A stretch of DNA of 64,000 nt from Gammaproteobacteria bacterium 28-57-27 (GTDB lineage Bacteria; Pseudomonadota; Gammaproteobacteria; Halothiobacillales; Halothiobacillaceae). Below, piece by piece: positions 48,301-57,040 of the stretch. Numbering within the stretch: the stretch's first letter is position 1; every line of letters starts with the position of its first letter. The stretch spans positions 62,001 through 126,000 of the forward strand of contig NCGK01000002.1 of assembly GCA_002281735.1 (NCBI GenBank), in the 5' to 3' direction. The position numbers were made by a program, and so were the translations under genes. The notes beneath the pieces are model-generated. The model had not been told where the DNA came from. It saw only the letters and a list, made by a program, of their open reading frames with translations, and searched no databases.

Positions 48301-49583
48301 TCGCGTCCATGCAGATGCGCGTCGACAAAGTTGAGTACCCGTGCTTTGTCGTCTGGGTGCAGGTGCTCGACAAAGGTGTCGAAGGTTTCCTCCAGCTCGT
48401 CTTTGGCATAGCCGATCATGTTTTTCCAGCGCGCCGAAAAATAGTTCTTCCCAGTCTTGATGTCCCAGTCCCAGATACCATCGCGACTGCCCTCGACCAC
48501 CAGCTGGAAACGCTCCTGACTGGCGCTCAGTTCACGGGTGCGCGCCTCGACCAGCTCTTCCAGCCGTTCGGTCATGCGCCCCTGCTCAGCCAGCGCCTCC
48601 TTGAGCACACGCGAGAGCAGGCTGATTTCATCGCCTTCATCGTCTTGAGGGATATTTTCAGCCAGCGGGCGAGGCGGGGTACTGACGGCATCCGACAGCC
48701 GCCTCAACCGCACGGTCAGTCCACGCGCGAGCAGCCCTGCGCTGAACCAGACGCCCCAGATCAGACCCAGTGCGGTGAGCAGAAATAAAAGCCCCTGCTT
48801 GAGCAGCAGGTTATGCCAGGCGGATTGGGTACCAAACAGCTCGATCTGTATGTGAAACAGCTCCGGAAAGTCTGGATGGATGAGTTCGGCGGTCACAGGC
48901 TGATGCTGTTCTGTCATGAGGGATGAAGAGGTGAACAGTTCCTCGCCATTCAGTCGCACCACATAACCCAGTCCATCACCCAGTTTGAGTAGCTGGCTTT
49001 TCAGTACCGCGTCCAGCGACAGGTTGCCGAGCAGTACGCCAATGCTGTCCTCGGTGTAGGGATACTGCACCGGAAACGCCAGCAGCAGGCGCGGCGAACT
49101 GCCCGCAATGAGCATGGCGCCGGGTCGTCGGGTGGCGAGGATTTTTTGCACCAGGGTGTCCACCTCCACGGACGCCTGGATGATGCGGGCACGCTCGCCG
49201 GAAACCCAGCGCCCACGATAGTCAAACAGGCTGAGGGGCATGGTGTCCGCGCTGGTGCTGTTGTAGCTATCAAAAAAGGGCTTCAGGTAGGCATCGCGCC
49301 CTTGGGAGTCGGCAAGCGCCGTCCAGAGCATCGGGTTGCCGCTCAGGTCGTGGACGGCATCGAGCTGATGATCGAGATTGAAATACAGCGCGCTGCTCAG
49401 CAGACGCAGGGTTGTTTCCTGATAGTCGTACTGCTCCTTTTTGGCGTGAGCCATCTGTGTCCACATGGCTATAACGCCAAAGGCCACGATCAGCAGCATA
49501 GCCAAGCCGAAGGCCGCCAGGCGAATGCGTTTTTCCAGGCTTCCCCTGGTCAGTTGGCGGTGCAAGGTCTTCCATGTGTGCAT
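45357..49583 (-). CDS. multi-PAS GGDEF-EAL protein with a CZB-like C-terminal domain
   Basis: Makes and/or degrades cyclic di-GMP. Start 49583 overlaps the upstream stop (ATGA) with GGAG at good spacing; 49598 is an alternative. 1408 aa: transmembrane helix (about 25-45), periplasmic sensor domain, second helix near 265-290 and HAMP-like linker. Four PAS repeats follow (VVEGSRDGIWDWDIKTG, APVTVVIADLNANIEYVN, ALFDNNMYAALMTD, AHEGIIITDAEANIVDVNEAF), with PAC segments. GGDEF is intact (ARMGGDEFVAVLQDL), as is EAL (GAEALIRWQDP; DDFGTGYSSLTYLKRLP). The last 110 residues (VEHRAWINAVVRRL...DRECRLTKWL...LQTIHAQGVKLL) carry the His/Cys/His pattern of a zinc-binding CZB domain. Confidence 0.93.
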   Translation of the reverse strand: MHTWKTLHRQLTRGSLEKRIRLAAFGLAMLLIVAFGVIAMWTQMAHAKKEQYDYQETTLRLLSSALYFNLDHQLDAVHDLSGNPMLWTALADSQGRDAYLKPFFDSYNSTSADTMPLSLFDYRGRWVSGERARIIQASVEVDTLVQKILATRRPGAMLIAGSSPRLLLAFPVQYPYTEDSIGVLLGNLSLDAVLKSQLLKLGDGLGYVVRLNGEELFTSSSLMTEQHQPVTAELIHPDFPELFHIQIELFGTQSAWHNLLLKQGLLFLLTALGLIWGVWFSAGLLARGLTVRLRRLSDAVSTPPRPLAENIPQDDEGDEISLLSRVLKEALAEQGRMTERLEELVEARTRELSASQERFQLVVEGSRDGIWDWDIKTGKNYFSARWKNMIGYAKDELEETFDTFVEHLHPDDKARVLNFVDAHLHGREPFYQVEFRFRHKDGSWRWVQSRGIVLRDAEGTPYRMAGSHTDITERKKDEDSLRTLYTAIEQAPVTVVIADLNANIEYVNPCFSQITGYTPEEAQGQNPRILQSGHTRLETYRQMWDALTSGQVWSGELENKRKNGEIYWEYAQIAPVRDEQGFTTHYVAVKVDITERKRIQQQLIENEAMYRALFDNNMYAALMTDLENGNILSANKAAQELLGRSEDELRTLEQQDLVDISDPRLPPAMAERKATGRFQGELTLLGRDGRKIPGEITSVVFSGMNNRLLSSMVMRDLTESKRNEENLRLAANVFTHAHEGIIITDAEANIVDVNEAFTRITGFECTEVLGKNPRVLNSGQQDSVFYEAMWRKIAEDNYWQGEMWNRRKNGELYAEWLTISGIRDAQNCVTHYLAIFSDVTEQKEHQRYIEHIAHYDALTGLPNRVLLVDRLRQSMASALRHNQPLAVAYLDLDGFKAINDGHGHGVGDKLLAQIANRMKQAVRHSDTVARMGGDEFVAVLQDLDDITSSVPLVLRLLSAASLPVEIGELSLRVSASIGVTYFPQQDDVDADHLLRQADQAMYQAKQAGKNRYHVFDAEQDRSVRGHHERLTQLQDAMTRHEFKLYYQPKVNMRSGEVIGAEALIRWQDPQRGLLVPADFLGLIEGSPLSMELGEWVIDSALAQMKAWHALGLDIAISVNVGARQLQHKDFTSRLRKIMARYPEISPACIELEVLESNALEDLEQVSSVIETCREHGVNFALDDFGTGYSSLTYLKRLPAKTLKIDQSFVHDMLDDTEDLAIVEGVLSLADAFHRQVIAEGVETRAHGAMLLRLGCELAQGYAIARPMPADEMIEWVANWRPYPEWAAIRQIRREDKHILYAAVEHRAWINAVVRRLQDKPGKTPYMDDRECRLTKWLHAEAQSNLPLRDTLLSLADMLQTIHAQGVKLLNLKAQGQSEEALAQLDELVKLSDSLLEQVWALSDETDNA

Positions 49584-50800
49584 CAGGGCTGGCTCCATGG
49601 AATGCGCACCAGGGCGCCATCTTCGTCATAGCGAGCCATGAATGCCTGCTTCGGTGACAGGGCATCGTGGCGCTGGGGCGTAAAGGGCTGGGCGTAGTGC
49701 TGGATCAATCCATCGTAAGGTTCAAGCTGTTCCAGCGCGTCGCGAATCTTGCGCCGGTCGGTGCTGCCCGCCTTGTTGATGGCGCGCGCCACCAGATGGG
49801 TCAGGTCATAGGCGTGCGCCACCCCCACCGGGCTTTGCAGTTTGCGGGCATTCTCTATGCTGTAGTTCGCCTTGAGCGCGGCGAGAATCCGTTTGGCGGC
49901 GGGGCTTGCTGCGTCGATAAAGCTGTAGGTTTGAATCACGGAGAAGTCCACTTGCTTCAATGCCTCCCCGGTGAGCAGGGCAAAATTGCCACCAGTGACA
50001 CCCCAGTGGCTGATAATCGGCAGGCGCTGCTTCTTGGGCAGTGCCGCCACTTCCTTGACCAGGATGGTACCTTCGACCTCATTGGCGATCAGGATAATGG
50101 CCTCTGCGCCCATGCTGCGTAAATCCTGATATTGCTCAAGCAGGGAGTTGTCGCCCCAGTTGTAACTGCGCTCGCCAACCAGCGTGATGCCCAGATGCCT
50201 GGCCTCGCGGCGGAGTGCAGCCAGGTTGCTGCGCCCCCAGCTGGTATTGGGCAAGAGCAGACCCACACGCCTGGCTTGGCGTTCTGCAAGTGCAAAACGC
50301 AATAAAACCGGCGCAGCCCAAGAGTCCTTGAGCGAAAGACGGAAGCTGTAGCTGGGATGGTAATGGTGGTCGGTAATGCCATCCGCTGCGCTCCATGGAG
50401 CGAAGATGGGCAGATTCAGCTCGTGCGCGACCGGTAGCCATTCGAGCACGACCGGGCTGAATTTTGCACCGAATACCCCGACCAGATCAGTTCTGTCCGC
50501 CAAGACCCTCAGGTTGTCCACAGCGATGGCTGGAATGGATTGGTTGTCGCAAATGACCAGTTCCAGCTTGCGCCCCTCCAGCACGCCTCCGGCCAGGTTG
50601 ATTTCATCCACCGCAATCTGCATGCCCTGCATCACGGCCTGCGCCGAGGTGCTGCCCTTGTGGCCGAATTCAGCGTCCAGCCCGATCAGCACCGGCGGTT
50701 TGTCGCCTGCGGTCAGCGCATGACCCGGTAGCAAGGCGAGCAGCAGACACAACCCGACCATACGCTGCAATGCTTCCCTGCGTGCTGTGCTCGCCATCAT
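49583..50800 (-). CDS. periplasmic ligand-binding protein (branched-chain amino acid/amide type)
   Basis: 405 aa. Signal peptide MMASTARREALQRMVGLCLLLALLPGHALTA, then a type I periplasmic-binding fold: PPVLIGLDAEFGHKGSTSAQAVMQGMQIAVDEINLAGGVLEGRKLELVICDNQS, VGVFGAKFSPVVLEWLPVAHELNLPIFAPWSAADGIT, QARRVGLLLPNTSWGRSNL and GAEAIILIANEVEGTILVKEV. Start 50800 has AGAGG upstream; the frame to 51022 is an extension. No ABC permease or ATPase of this uptake class is nearby. It overlaps the c-di-GMP gene instead, so it probably serves as its ligand sensor. Confidence 0.88.
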   Translation of the reverse strand: MMASTARREALQRMVGLCLLLALLPGHALTAGDKPPVLIGLDAEFGHKGSTSAQAVMQGMQIAVDEINLAGGVLEGRKLELVICDNQSIPAIAVDNLRVLADRTDLVGVFGAKFSPVVLEWLPVAHELNLPIFAPWSAADGITDHHYHPSYSFRLSLKDSWAAPVLLRFALAERQARRVGLLLPNTSWGRSNLAALRREARHLGITLVGERSYNWGDNSLLEQYQDLRSMGAEAIILIANEVEGTILVKEVAALPKKQRLPIISHWGVTGGNFALLTGEALKQVDFSVIQTYSFIDAASPAAKRILAALKANYSIENARKLQSPVGVAHAYDLTHLVARAINKAGSTDRRKIRDALEQLEPYDGLIQHYAQPFTPQRHDALSPKQAFMARYDEDGALVRIPWSQP

Positions 50801-50990
50801 GCGTATACCTCTGCTCAGGTGTGATGTGCGTTCTGGATTGAACCCGTGCCAAATATAGCTGAACCTGCCTGCCAAGGGAGTAACCAGTTTCGCAGGAGGG
50901 GATTTAAAAGCCCCACCGTTGGCACAATCCCGTTCCTCCCGGCACAGCCTCACCCTCACCCGCGACAGGATTTGTGCATCCGGCATTCGT

Positions 50991-52190
50991 CTATTCCTCG
51001 CGCAATGCTTCAATCGGATCAAGGCGCGCGGCGCTCATGGCGGGCAAGACCCCGGCGGCCAGGCCAATCAGCAGGGCGAGGGCTTCAGCGATTAGCAGAT
51101 AATCCATGCGTGGAGCAAAAGGCAGGGCGGGGATGCCCAGATGCAATAGCCCCAGCCCAGCCAGGCCGATCAACACACCGAGCAGGCCGCCCAGCGCGCC
51201 GAGAATCACTGCTTCGCCAAGGAACAGGCGCAGGATCAGCCCCGAGGGTGCGCCCAGCGCGGTCAATAGGCCAATCTCGCCGCGTCGTTCGGACACTGCG
51301 ATGCTCATCAGGGTAAGGATGCCGACCCCGCCGGTGAGCAGGGCGATGCCGCCGAGCGCGCCGACGGCGAAGGTGAGTACATCCAGCACCTTGCCCAGTG
51401 AGGCCAGCATCTGATCCTGCGATTGCACGGTGAAATCCTCCGCGCCGTGGCGTTCGCTCAGGCGGCGTGAGATGCGTTTGACCACGCTGGAGGCGCTTTC
51501 CGCCTCGTGGTAGAGCACGTCGATCTCCATCAGGCCGTCGCGGTTGAACAGCTGCAAGGTCAGCGCCGCCGGGATGTAGGCCGCGTCGTCGATGTCGAAA
51601 CCGAGCATCTGCCCCTTGGGCGCGAGCACACCGACCACGCGAAAGCTCATGCCGCCCAAGCGCACTTTTTCGCCCAGCGGGTTGGCATGGCCGAACAGCG
51701 AGCGCGCCAGCGTGTTGCCCAGCATGACTACAGGGCGCGGCGCAATCAGGTCGTCCTCAGGCATGAATTGGCCACGCGCCAGCGCCATGCCCCAAACCTT
51801 GGGCGCGTCGGGGCCGATACCGAAGGCCAGCGTGCGGCGGCTTTTACCGGCGAATTCGGCGCTCAACTGGCCGCTGACCACCGGGGTCATGGCCTCCACG
51901 CCGGGGATATCGCGCAGGCTTTGCGCATCGTTCAGGGTTAGCGGGCGCTTGGTATCGATCACGCTGATTGACATCCCGGTGGTGTTTTCCTTGCCCGGCG
52001 TGACCGAAATCAAATGCGTGCCGAATTGGGTGAACTGGCCGACCAGATAGCTTTGCAGGCCGGCGCCCAGCCCGGTGAGCAGCACCACGGCGGCAATGCC
52101 GATGGCAATCGCCAGCATGGTCAACAGCGAACGCTGGCGCTCGGCGCGCAGGCTGGCGAGGGTGAAACGCAGGGTGTCGATGATGCGCAT
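50991..52190 (-). CDS. MacB-type ABC transporter permease (second)
   Basis: 399 aa, with the MacB/FtsX layout: one N-terminal helix (SLLTMLAIAIGIAAVVLLTGLGAGLQSYL), a large periplasmic MacB_PCD domain (about 45-260), and three C-terminal helices (LTFAVGALGGIALLTGGVGILTLMSIAVSERRGEIGLLTALGA; LRLFLGEAVILGALGGLLGVLIGLAGLG; LLIGLAAGVLPAMSAARLDPIEALR). It begins 1 bp after the paralogous permease and is the last gene of a four-gene exporter operon. Confidence 0.93.
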   Translation of the reverse strand: MRIIDTLRFTLASLRAERQRSLLTMLAIAIGIAAVVLLTGLGAGLQSYLVGQFTQFGTHLISVTPGKENTTGMSISVIDTKRPLTLNDAQSLRDIPGVEAMTPVVSGQLSAEFAGKSRRTLAFGIGPDAPKVWGMALARGQFMPEDDLIAPRPVVMLGNTLARSLFGHANPLGEKVRLGGMSFRVVGVLAPKGQMLGFDIDDAAYIPAALTLQLFNRDGLMEIDVLYHEAESASSVVKRISRRLSERHGAEDFTVQSQDQMLASLGKVLDVLTFAVGALGGIALLTGGVGILTLMSIAVSERRGEIGLLTALGAPSGLILRLFLGEAVILGALGGLLGVLIGLAGLGLLHLGIPALPFAPRMDYLLIAEALALLIGLAAGVLPAMSAARLDPIEALREE

Positions 52191-52191
52191 A

Positions 52192-53409
52192 TCAACGTCC
52201 CGTCAGCGCTTGCACTGGGTCGAGGCGTGCGGCGCGGCGGGCGGGCAGCCAGCCGAACAACAGCCCCGCACCGAGTGCAGTGGTCGCGGCAGCAAGATAC
52301 GCCCACAGCGGCGTGATCAGCGGAAAGCCGGGATAGGCCGAGGCCAGTGCCAACACCCCCAGCCGCCCGATGGCGATCCCGGCCAGCGCGCCCAACAGCC
52401 CGAGCAGCAGCGCTTCGAATAAAAACAGGCGCAAGACCAAGCCGGGCGGCGCGCCGAGCGCCATGAGCAAACCGATTTCGCTACGTCGCTGGCTGACCGC
52501 TACCAGCATCACGTTCATGATAATGATGCCCGCCACCAGCAGGCTGGTGGCTGCAATGCCTGCCACCACCAGCGTGAGCACGTCGAAGATGGCATCGAAG
52601 GTGGCGAGCACGGCGTCCTGGGTGATGAGGGTGAAGTCCTCCTCGCCCTGATGCAGCTCGGTGAGCAGGCGGGTGGCGGCCTGCTTCACGCCTTCGACCC
52701 GGCCGCGCCCGTCCACCTCGATCATGATGCGGAATAGCGCCGGGTTGTCGAACAGCGCCTGTGCGCTGGCAATCGGGATAATGGCCACTTCGTTGAGGTT
52801 TTGTCCGAGCGAGGTGCCTTGCTCTTCCAGTACGCCGATGACACGAAAGCGCCGGTCGCCCAAGCGCACCCATTCGCCCAGTGGCGAGGCCGTGCCAAAC
52901 AGCTCGCTTGCAATCACCGGGCCGAGCACGGTCACCGCCTGCGCGGTATCGAGTTCGAGCGGCGGCAGAAATTCGCCGCGTGCCACCCGCAGCTTGCGCG
53001 TTTGTTGCAAGGTGTTGTCCGAGCCGAGCAGGGTGGCTTCGCGCGAACGTGCGCCGACCGAAACGTCGATGGCGCCAACTGAAAGCGGCGACACCGCGTT
53101 GACATGCGGCAGGCGGCGCAGTGCCGCAGTATCGGCCAGGGTCAGATCACGTTCGCTCTCGAAAATCATCCCCGGCGGCCCGCCGCCTTTCTCGTTTTTG
53201 CCCGGCAATACAATCAACAGGTCGCTGCCGAGCTGGCTGAATTCACCCATGATGTACAGGCGCGCCCCTTCGCCCAGCGCCGTGAGCAGAATCACCGCCG
53301 CCACGCCAATGGCCGCCGCGCCGATCACCAGCACGCTGCGCATACGTGCGGCCGTCAGCGCGACCCAAGCGAAGCTGAGTTGGGCGCGGGCGTTCATACT
53401 GCGGGTCAT
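52192..53409 (-). CDS. MacB-type ABC transporter permease (first)
   Basis: 405 aa, same layout as its neighbour: VLVIGAAAIGVAAVILLTALGEGARLYIMGEF at the N-terminus, MacB_PCD-like periplasmic domain, then VVAGIAATSLLVAGIIIMNVMLVAVSQRRSEIGLLMALGAPPGLVLRLFLFEALLLGLLGALAGIAIG and a final GLLFGWLPARRAARLDPVQALTG. Two different half-permeases suggest a heterodimer. A 120-bp stretch of dispersed repeats separates it from the ATPase gene upstream. Confidence 0.93.
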   Translation of the reverse strand: MTRSMNARAQLSFAWVALTAARMRSVLVIGAAAIGVAAVILLTALGEGARLYIMGEFSQLGSDLLIVLPGKNEKGGGPPGMIFESERDLTLADTAALRRLPHVNAVSPLSVGAIDVSVGARSREATLLGSDNTLQQTRKLRVARGEFLPPLELDTAQAVTVLGPVIASELFGTASPLGEWVRLGDRRFRVIGVLEEQGTSLGQNLNEVAIIPIASAQALFDNPALFRIMIEVDGRGRVEGVKQAATRLLTELHQGEEDFTLITQDAVLATFDAIFDVLTLVVAGIAATSLLVAGIIIMNVMLVAVSQRRSEIGLLMALGAPPGLVLRLFLFEALLLGLLGALAGIAIGRLGVLALASAYPGFPLITPLWAYLAAATTALGAGLLFGWLPARRAARLDPVQALTGR

Positions 53410-53437
53410 GCCGAATGACTCGGGTAAGGAGGTTTTA

Positions 53438-53557
53438 CTCCCTCGCCCCTTGCGGAAGAGGGCCGGGGAGAGGGGGCGGCAAGCCTCAATTCGTGTGCCG
53501 GGCTCAACGCAGGCTCACCCTTTCCCCAACCCTCCCCCATCAAGGGGGAGGGGGCTA
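53438..53557. repeat. two C-rich/G-rich hairpin repeats inside the exporter operon
   Basis: Copy 1 at about 53438-53480 (CTCCCTCGCCCCTTGCGG, AGAGGGCCGGGGAGAGGGGG). Copy 2 at about 53518-53557 (CCCTTTCCCCAACCCTCCCCC, AAGGGGGAGGGGG). Same family as the cmoA insert and the copies near 57089, 58631, 63510 and 63590. Confidence 0.8.
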
Positions 53558-53578
53558 AATCCAGAGCCTCGCTACGCA

Positions 53579-54253
53579 TCACTGCGCCGAATCCTGCACG
53601 ACGCGTCCATCGCGCAACACAATGCCGCGTCGTGCGCGTGCGCCCATGCCGGGGTCATGCGTGACCACAATCAGGGTGATGCCGGAGGCGTTGAGCGATT
53701 CCAGCAGCTCGATCACTTCCGCGCCGGAGCGGCTGTCGAGGTTGCCAGTCGGTTCGTCAGCCAACAGCAGGGCGGGGCGCATCACGGTGGCGCGGGCGAT
53801 GGCTACGCGCTGGCGCTGACCGCCGGAAAGCTGGTTCGGGCGGTGATGGGCGCGTTCGCTCAGGCCGACGGCATCCAGCGCGGCCTGCACGCGCACCTGC
53901 CGTTCAGCGGGCGCCATACCCGCCAGCAGCATCGGCAGGGCGACATTGTCAAAAGCGCTCAAACGCGGCAACAGGTGAAATGACTGGAACACAAAACCGA
54001 TGCGTTCGCGGCGCAGGCGTGCGCGCTCCTGCTCGTCCAGCTCCTGCGTATCTCGTTCTTCCAAGCGGTAAACGCCTTGGGTGGGGCGATCAAGTAAACC
54101 GAGCATATTGAGCAGGGTGGACTTGCCGGAGCCGGACGGCCCCATCAGCGAGATGTATTCGCCCGCCTTGATCGTGAGATTGATGTCGTCCAGGGCGCGC
54201 ACCTCGCTGTCACCCAAGGTGTAGCTGCGGCAGAGCTGACTCAGCTCGATCAC
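53579..54253 (-). CDS. ABC transporter ATPase, LolD/MacB class
   Basis: 224 aa. Walker A GPSGSGKSTLLNMLG (about residue 37), Q-loop GFVFQSFHLLPRLSAFDNVALPML, signature LSGGQRQRVAIARA, Walker B LLLADEPTGNLD, H-loop VVTHD. Powers the two MacB-type permeases downstream. ATG overlaps the stop of the membrane fusion protein gene. Confidence 0.95.
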   Translation of the reverse strand: MIELSQLCRSYTLGDSEVRALDDINLTIKAGEYISLMGPSGSGKSTLLNMLGLLDRPTQGVYRLEERDTQELDEQERARLRRERIGFVFQSFHLLPRLSAFDNVALPMLLAGMAPAERQVRVQAALDAVGLSERAHHRPNQLSGGQRQRVAIARATVMRPALLLADEPTGNLDSRSGAEVIELLESLNASGITLIVVTHDPGMGARARRGIVLRDGRVVQDSAQ

Positions 54254-55416
54254 GGCGCGACCTTCGCGCTGGAGGATGCGCTGTCCGCTTCCCGCGCCAG
54301 TGCGCCACTCTTGACGCCGCTATCGTCGAAATTGAGCACCACCCGCTCGCCGACCTGCACACCCTCCAGCACTTCGACCCAGCGCCAGTTGGCCAGCCCT
54401 TTTTTGATCGTGCGCCGTTCAATCAACCCCTCTGCAGGCTTGAACACCAGCACCGCGCCATCTTCCATAATCGCCTCGGCAGGAATGCGCAGCACATCCG
54501 CGCGCGCAGCAAGCACGATCTCGGCATCGGCGCTGTAACCGGGCAATAGCTGCGTCTTGCGCGCATCCTCGTTCAGGTCGATTTCCACCGTGACGAAGCG
54601 CGCCTGCTTCTCCTTGTCCTCGACATACGCGCCAATGCGCCGCACCTTGCCGTCGAACAATGCCTCGCGGAAGGCATCCAGCGAGACCCGCGCGGGCATA
54701 CCGATGCGCACGGCGGCAGCGTCCACCTCGTCGATGGGCGCGTCAATATAAATGCAGCCGTACTCCACCAGATCAATCGCCGGGGGCGTGGGGATGCCGG
54801 GCGGCGAAGGCGTGGCGATTTCACCCACCTCGCCGTTCAACTCGACCACCACGCCATCAAAGGGAGCGTACACCTGGGTACGCTCCAGTTGCGCATCCAG
54901 CGTGGCGAATTTGGCGCGCACCACCTCGATCTGCGCGCGGCTGGCTGCACATTGCGCGCGGCTGCTGGCGGCTTGCGACTGTGCCTGTTCAACGATCTCG
55001 GCGGACACCAGCCCGCTCGGTTTGAGCCGGATCTGGCGCGCCGCCTCGCGCTCGGCCTGCGCCGCCTGGGTGCAGCTTGCCTGCGACTGCGCCTCGGCGG
55101 CCTTCAGCTCCTGTGCGGTCAGCGCACGTTCGGCCTGAATGTCGTGATTCCACAACTCGACCAGCAGCTCGCCCGCCTTGACCTGCGCGCCTTCACGGTA
55201 GGGTAGATGGGTTATTTGCCCGCTGATCGACGGCGAAAGCTTGGCGCGACGGCAGGCGGTGACCGTGCCCGCGCGGGTGTTGCTGGCGGTGGCCTCCACC
55301 GTGCCAAGCTCGACCGTGTGCACACGCACCGTCACCGGCTGCGGACGTTGCGTCCACCACCAGGTTCCGACGGTCAGCGTCACGATCAGTGCGAGCCAAA
55401 AAAGACGTCTCAGCAT
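54250..55416 (-). CDS. periplasmic membrane fusion protein (MacA/HlyD-like)
   Basis: 388 aa. N-terminal membrane anchor (LFWLALIVTLTVGTWWWT), barrel-sandwich half RRAKLSPSISGQITHLPYREGAQVKAGELLVEL, a long helical hairpin (ALTAQELKAAEAQ...AKFATLDAQLERTQV), second lipoyl half YAPFDGVVVELNGEVGEIATP and beta-barrel/proximal domains. First gene of the MFP-ATPase-permease-permease operon, a MacAB-like exporter. No TolC-type outer-membrane gene adjoins. Substrate unknown. Confidence 0.92.
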   Translation of the reverse strand: MLRRLFWLALIVTLTVGTWWWTQRPQPVTVRVHTVELGTVEATASNTRAGTVTACRRAKLSPSISGQITHLPYREGAQVKAGELLVELWNHDIQAERALTAQELKAAEAQSQASCTQAAQAEREAARQIRLKPSGLVSAEIVEQAQSQAASSRAQCAASRAQIEVVRAKFATLDAQLERTQVYAPFDGVVVELNGEVGEIATPSPPGIPTPPAIDLVEYGCIYIDAPIDEVDAAAVRIGMPARVSLDAFREALFDGKVRRIGAYVEDKEKQARFVTVEIDLNEDARKTQLLPGYSADAEIVLAARADVLRIPAEAIMEDGAVLVFKPAEGLIERRTIKKGLANWRWVEVLEGVQVGERVVLNFDDSGVKSGALAREADSASSSAKVAP

Positions 55417-55617
55417 GATGTTTCCTCATCGCGGCAGCCCAGCGTGCATCCGCGTCGGGCTGCGCTCATACAAGGCAGGACTTCAGCTCGTGAGGATACA
55501 TCGTTGCATCGTCAAATATAGAGGGCGGAGGAAGAAAAGCGGCAGTGCGTTGCCGAGCAGACAGATGTTGGATATACCTTGCAAGACGAGCACCCGAGAA
55601 CAGGTCATAATCACCGC

Positions 55618-57039
55618 ATGAACACTCTTGCACCCAAGGCGGCTGATGCCGCCGCCCCGTCTTCCAGTACCAGCTTTGCCAGCCTGGCCTTGAGCCCCGT
55701 CACCCTCGACAATTTGCAGCAGCTCGGCTATCTGGAAATGACCCCGATTCAGGCTGCGGCTCTGCCCGCCGCCCTGCTTGGCAAAGACATTATTGCCCAA
55801 GCCAAGACCGGCAGCGGCAAAACTGCCACCTTCGCGCTGCCACTGTTGACCAACCTTAACCCGCGCCGTTTTGCGGTGCAGGCGCTGGTGTTGTGCCCCA
55901 CGCGCGAGCTGGCCGATCAGGTCGCGGTCGAAATTCGGCGCTTGGCGCGTGCCGAGGAAAATATCAAAGTCGTGACCCTGTGCGGTGGTGTTCCCTTGCG
56001 CGGCCAGCGCATCACGCTGGAACACGGCGCACACATCGCCGTGGGCACGCCCGGGCGCGTGATGGATCATCTGGAACGCGGGTATCTCAATCTGGAAGCC
56101 CTCAACACGCTGGTGTTGGACGAAGCCGATCGCATGCTGGACATGGGCTTTTTTAATGACATTGAAACCGTCGTCAAACAATGCCCCAAAAGGCGGCAAA
56201 CCTTATTGTTTTCCGCTACTTATCCGGAAGGTATCGAGCGACTGGCCACGCAATTCATGCGCGATCCGCTGCAAATCACGGTCGAATCGCAGCACGCCGA
56301 GAGCCTGATCGAGCAGCGTTTTTATGAAGTGACGCGCCAAAACCGGCTGGACACAGTGGCGCGGCTGTTGAACCATTTTCGCCCGGTCAGCACGCTGGCG
56401 TTTTGCAATACCAAGCAGCAGTGCAACGATCTGGTGGCGCTGCTGCAAGAGCAGGCTTTCGTCGCGCTGGTGCTGCATGGCGATCTGGAGCAACGCGAGC
56501 GCGACCAAGTGCTGGCGCAGTTTGCCAACCGCAGTTGCTCGGTGCTGGTGGCGACCGACGTGGCCTCACGCGGGCTCGACATCACGCAACTGGAGGCGGT
56601 GATTAATGTGGACATCACGCCGGATGCCGAAATTCATATCCACCGTATTGGCCGCACCGGGCGCGCGGGTGAATCGGGTCTGGCGCTGAATCTGGTTTCC
56701 ATGAATGAGATGGGTGCGGTCGGCAGGATTGAGCAGTACCAACAGTGCGAATCGGTCTGGCACAAGGTGGACGAACTTCACCCCACCGGCGAGGGGGCGT
56801 TGCGCCCGCCGATGGTGACCTTGCAGATTCAGGGCGGCCGCAAGGAGAAGATTCGCCCCGGCGACGTGCTGGGTGCGCTGACCGCCGATGCCGGGTACAG
56901 CCGCGAGCAAATTGGCAAAATCAACGTGACCGAATTCACCACCTTTGTGGCTGTGCAACGCGAGATTGCGCACGAGGCCATGCAAAAACTCAACGCCGGC
57001 AAGGTCAAGGGCAAGAGTGTGCGAGTGCGGCTGGTTTGA
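55618..57039 (+). CDS. dbpA: ATP-dependent RNA helicase DbpA
   Basis: DEAD-box helicase acting on 23S rRNA in 50S assembly. 473 aa. Q motif SPVTLDNLQQLGYLEMTPIQAAALP, motif I AKTGSGKT, Ib PGRVMDH, II DEAD (VLDEADRML), III SAT (LLFSATYP), V ATDVASRGLDI, VI HRIGRTGRAG. The C-terminal 75 residues (MVTLQIQGGRKEKIRPGDVLGALTADAGYSREQIGKINVTEFTTFVAV) are the DbpA RNA-binding domain that recognises hairpin 92. Start 55618 is chosen by homology. The 200 bp upstream (55417-55617) hold its promoter region; nothing else is recognised there. Confidence 0.95.
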   Translation: MNTLAPKAADAAAPSSSTSFASLALSPVTLDNLQQLGYLEMTPIQAAALPAALLGKDIIAQAKTGSGKTATFALPLLTNLNPRRFAVQALVLCPTRELADQVAVEIRRLARAEENIKVVTLCGGVPLRGQRITLEHGAHIAVGTPGRVMDHLERGYLNLEALNTLVLDEADRMLDMGFFNDIETVVKQCPKRRQTLLFSATYPEGIERLATQFMRDPLQITVESQHAESLIEQRFYEVTRQNRLDTVARLLNHFRPVSTLAFCNTKQQCNDLVALLQEQAFVALVLHGDLEQRERDQVLAQFANRSCSVLVATDVASRGLDITQLEAVINVDITPDAEIHIHRIGRTGRAGESGLALNLVSMNEMGAVGRIEQYQQCESVWHKVDELHPTGEGALRPPMVTLQIQGGRKEKIRPGDVLGALTADAGYSREQIGKINVTEFTTFVAVQREIAHEAMQKLNAGKVKGKSVRVRLV

Positions 57040-57040
57040 G

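Noticed and set aside
52661-53983. 440-codon plus-strand frame
   Set aside because: Antisense to a MacB-type permease and ATPase and runs through dispersed repeats.
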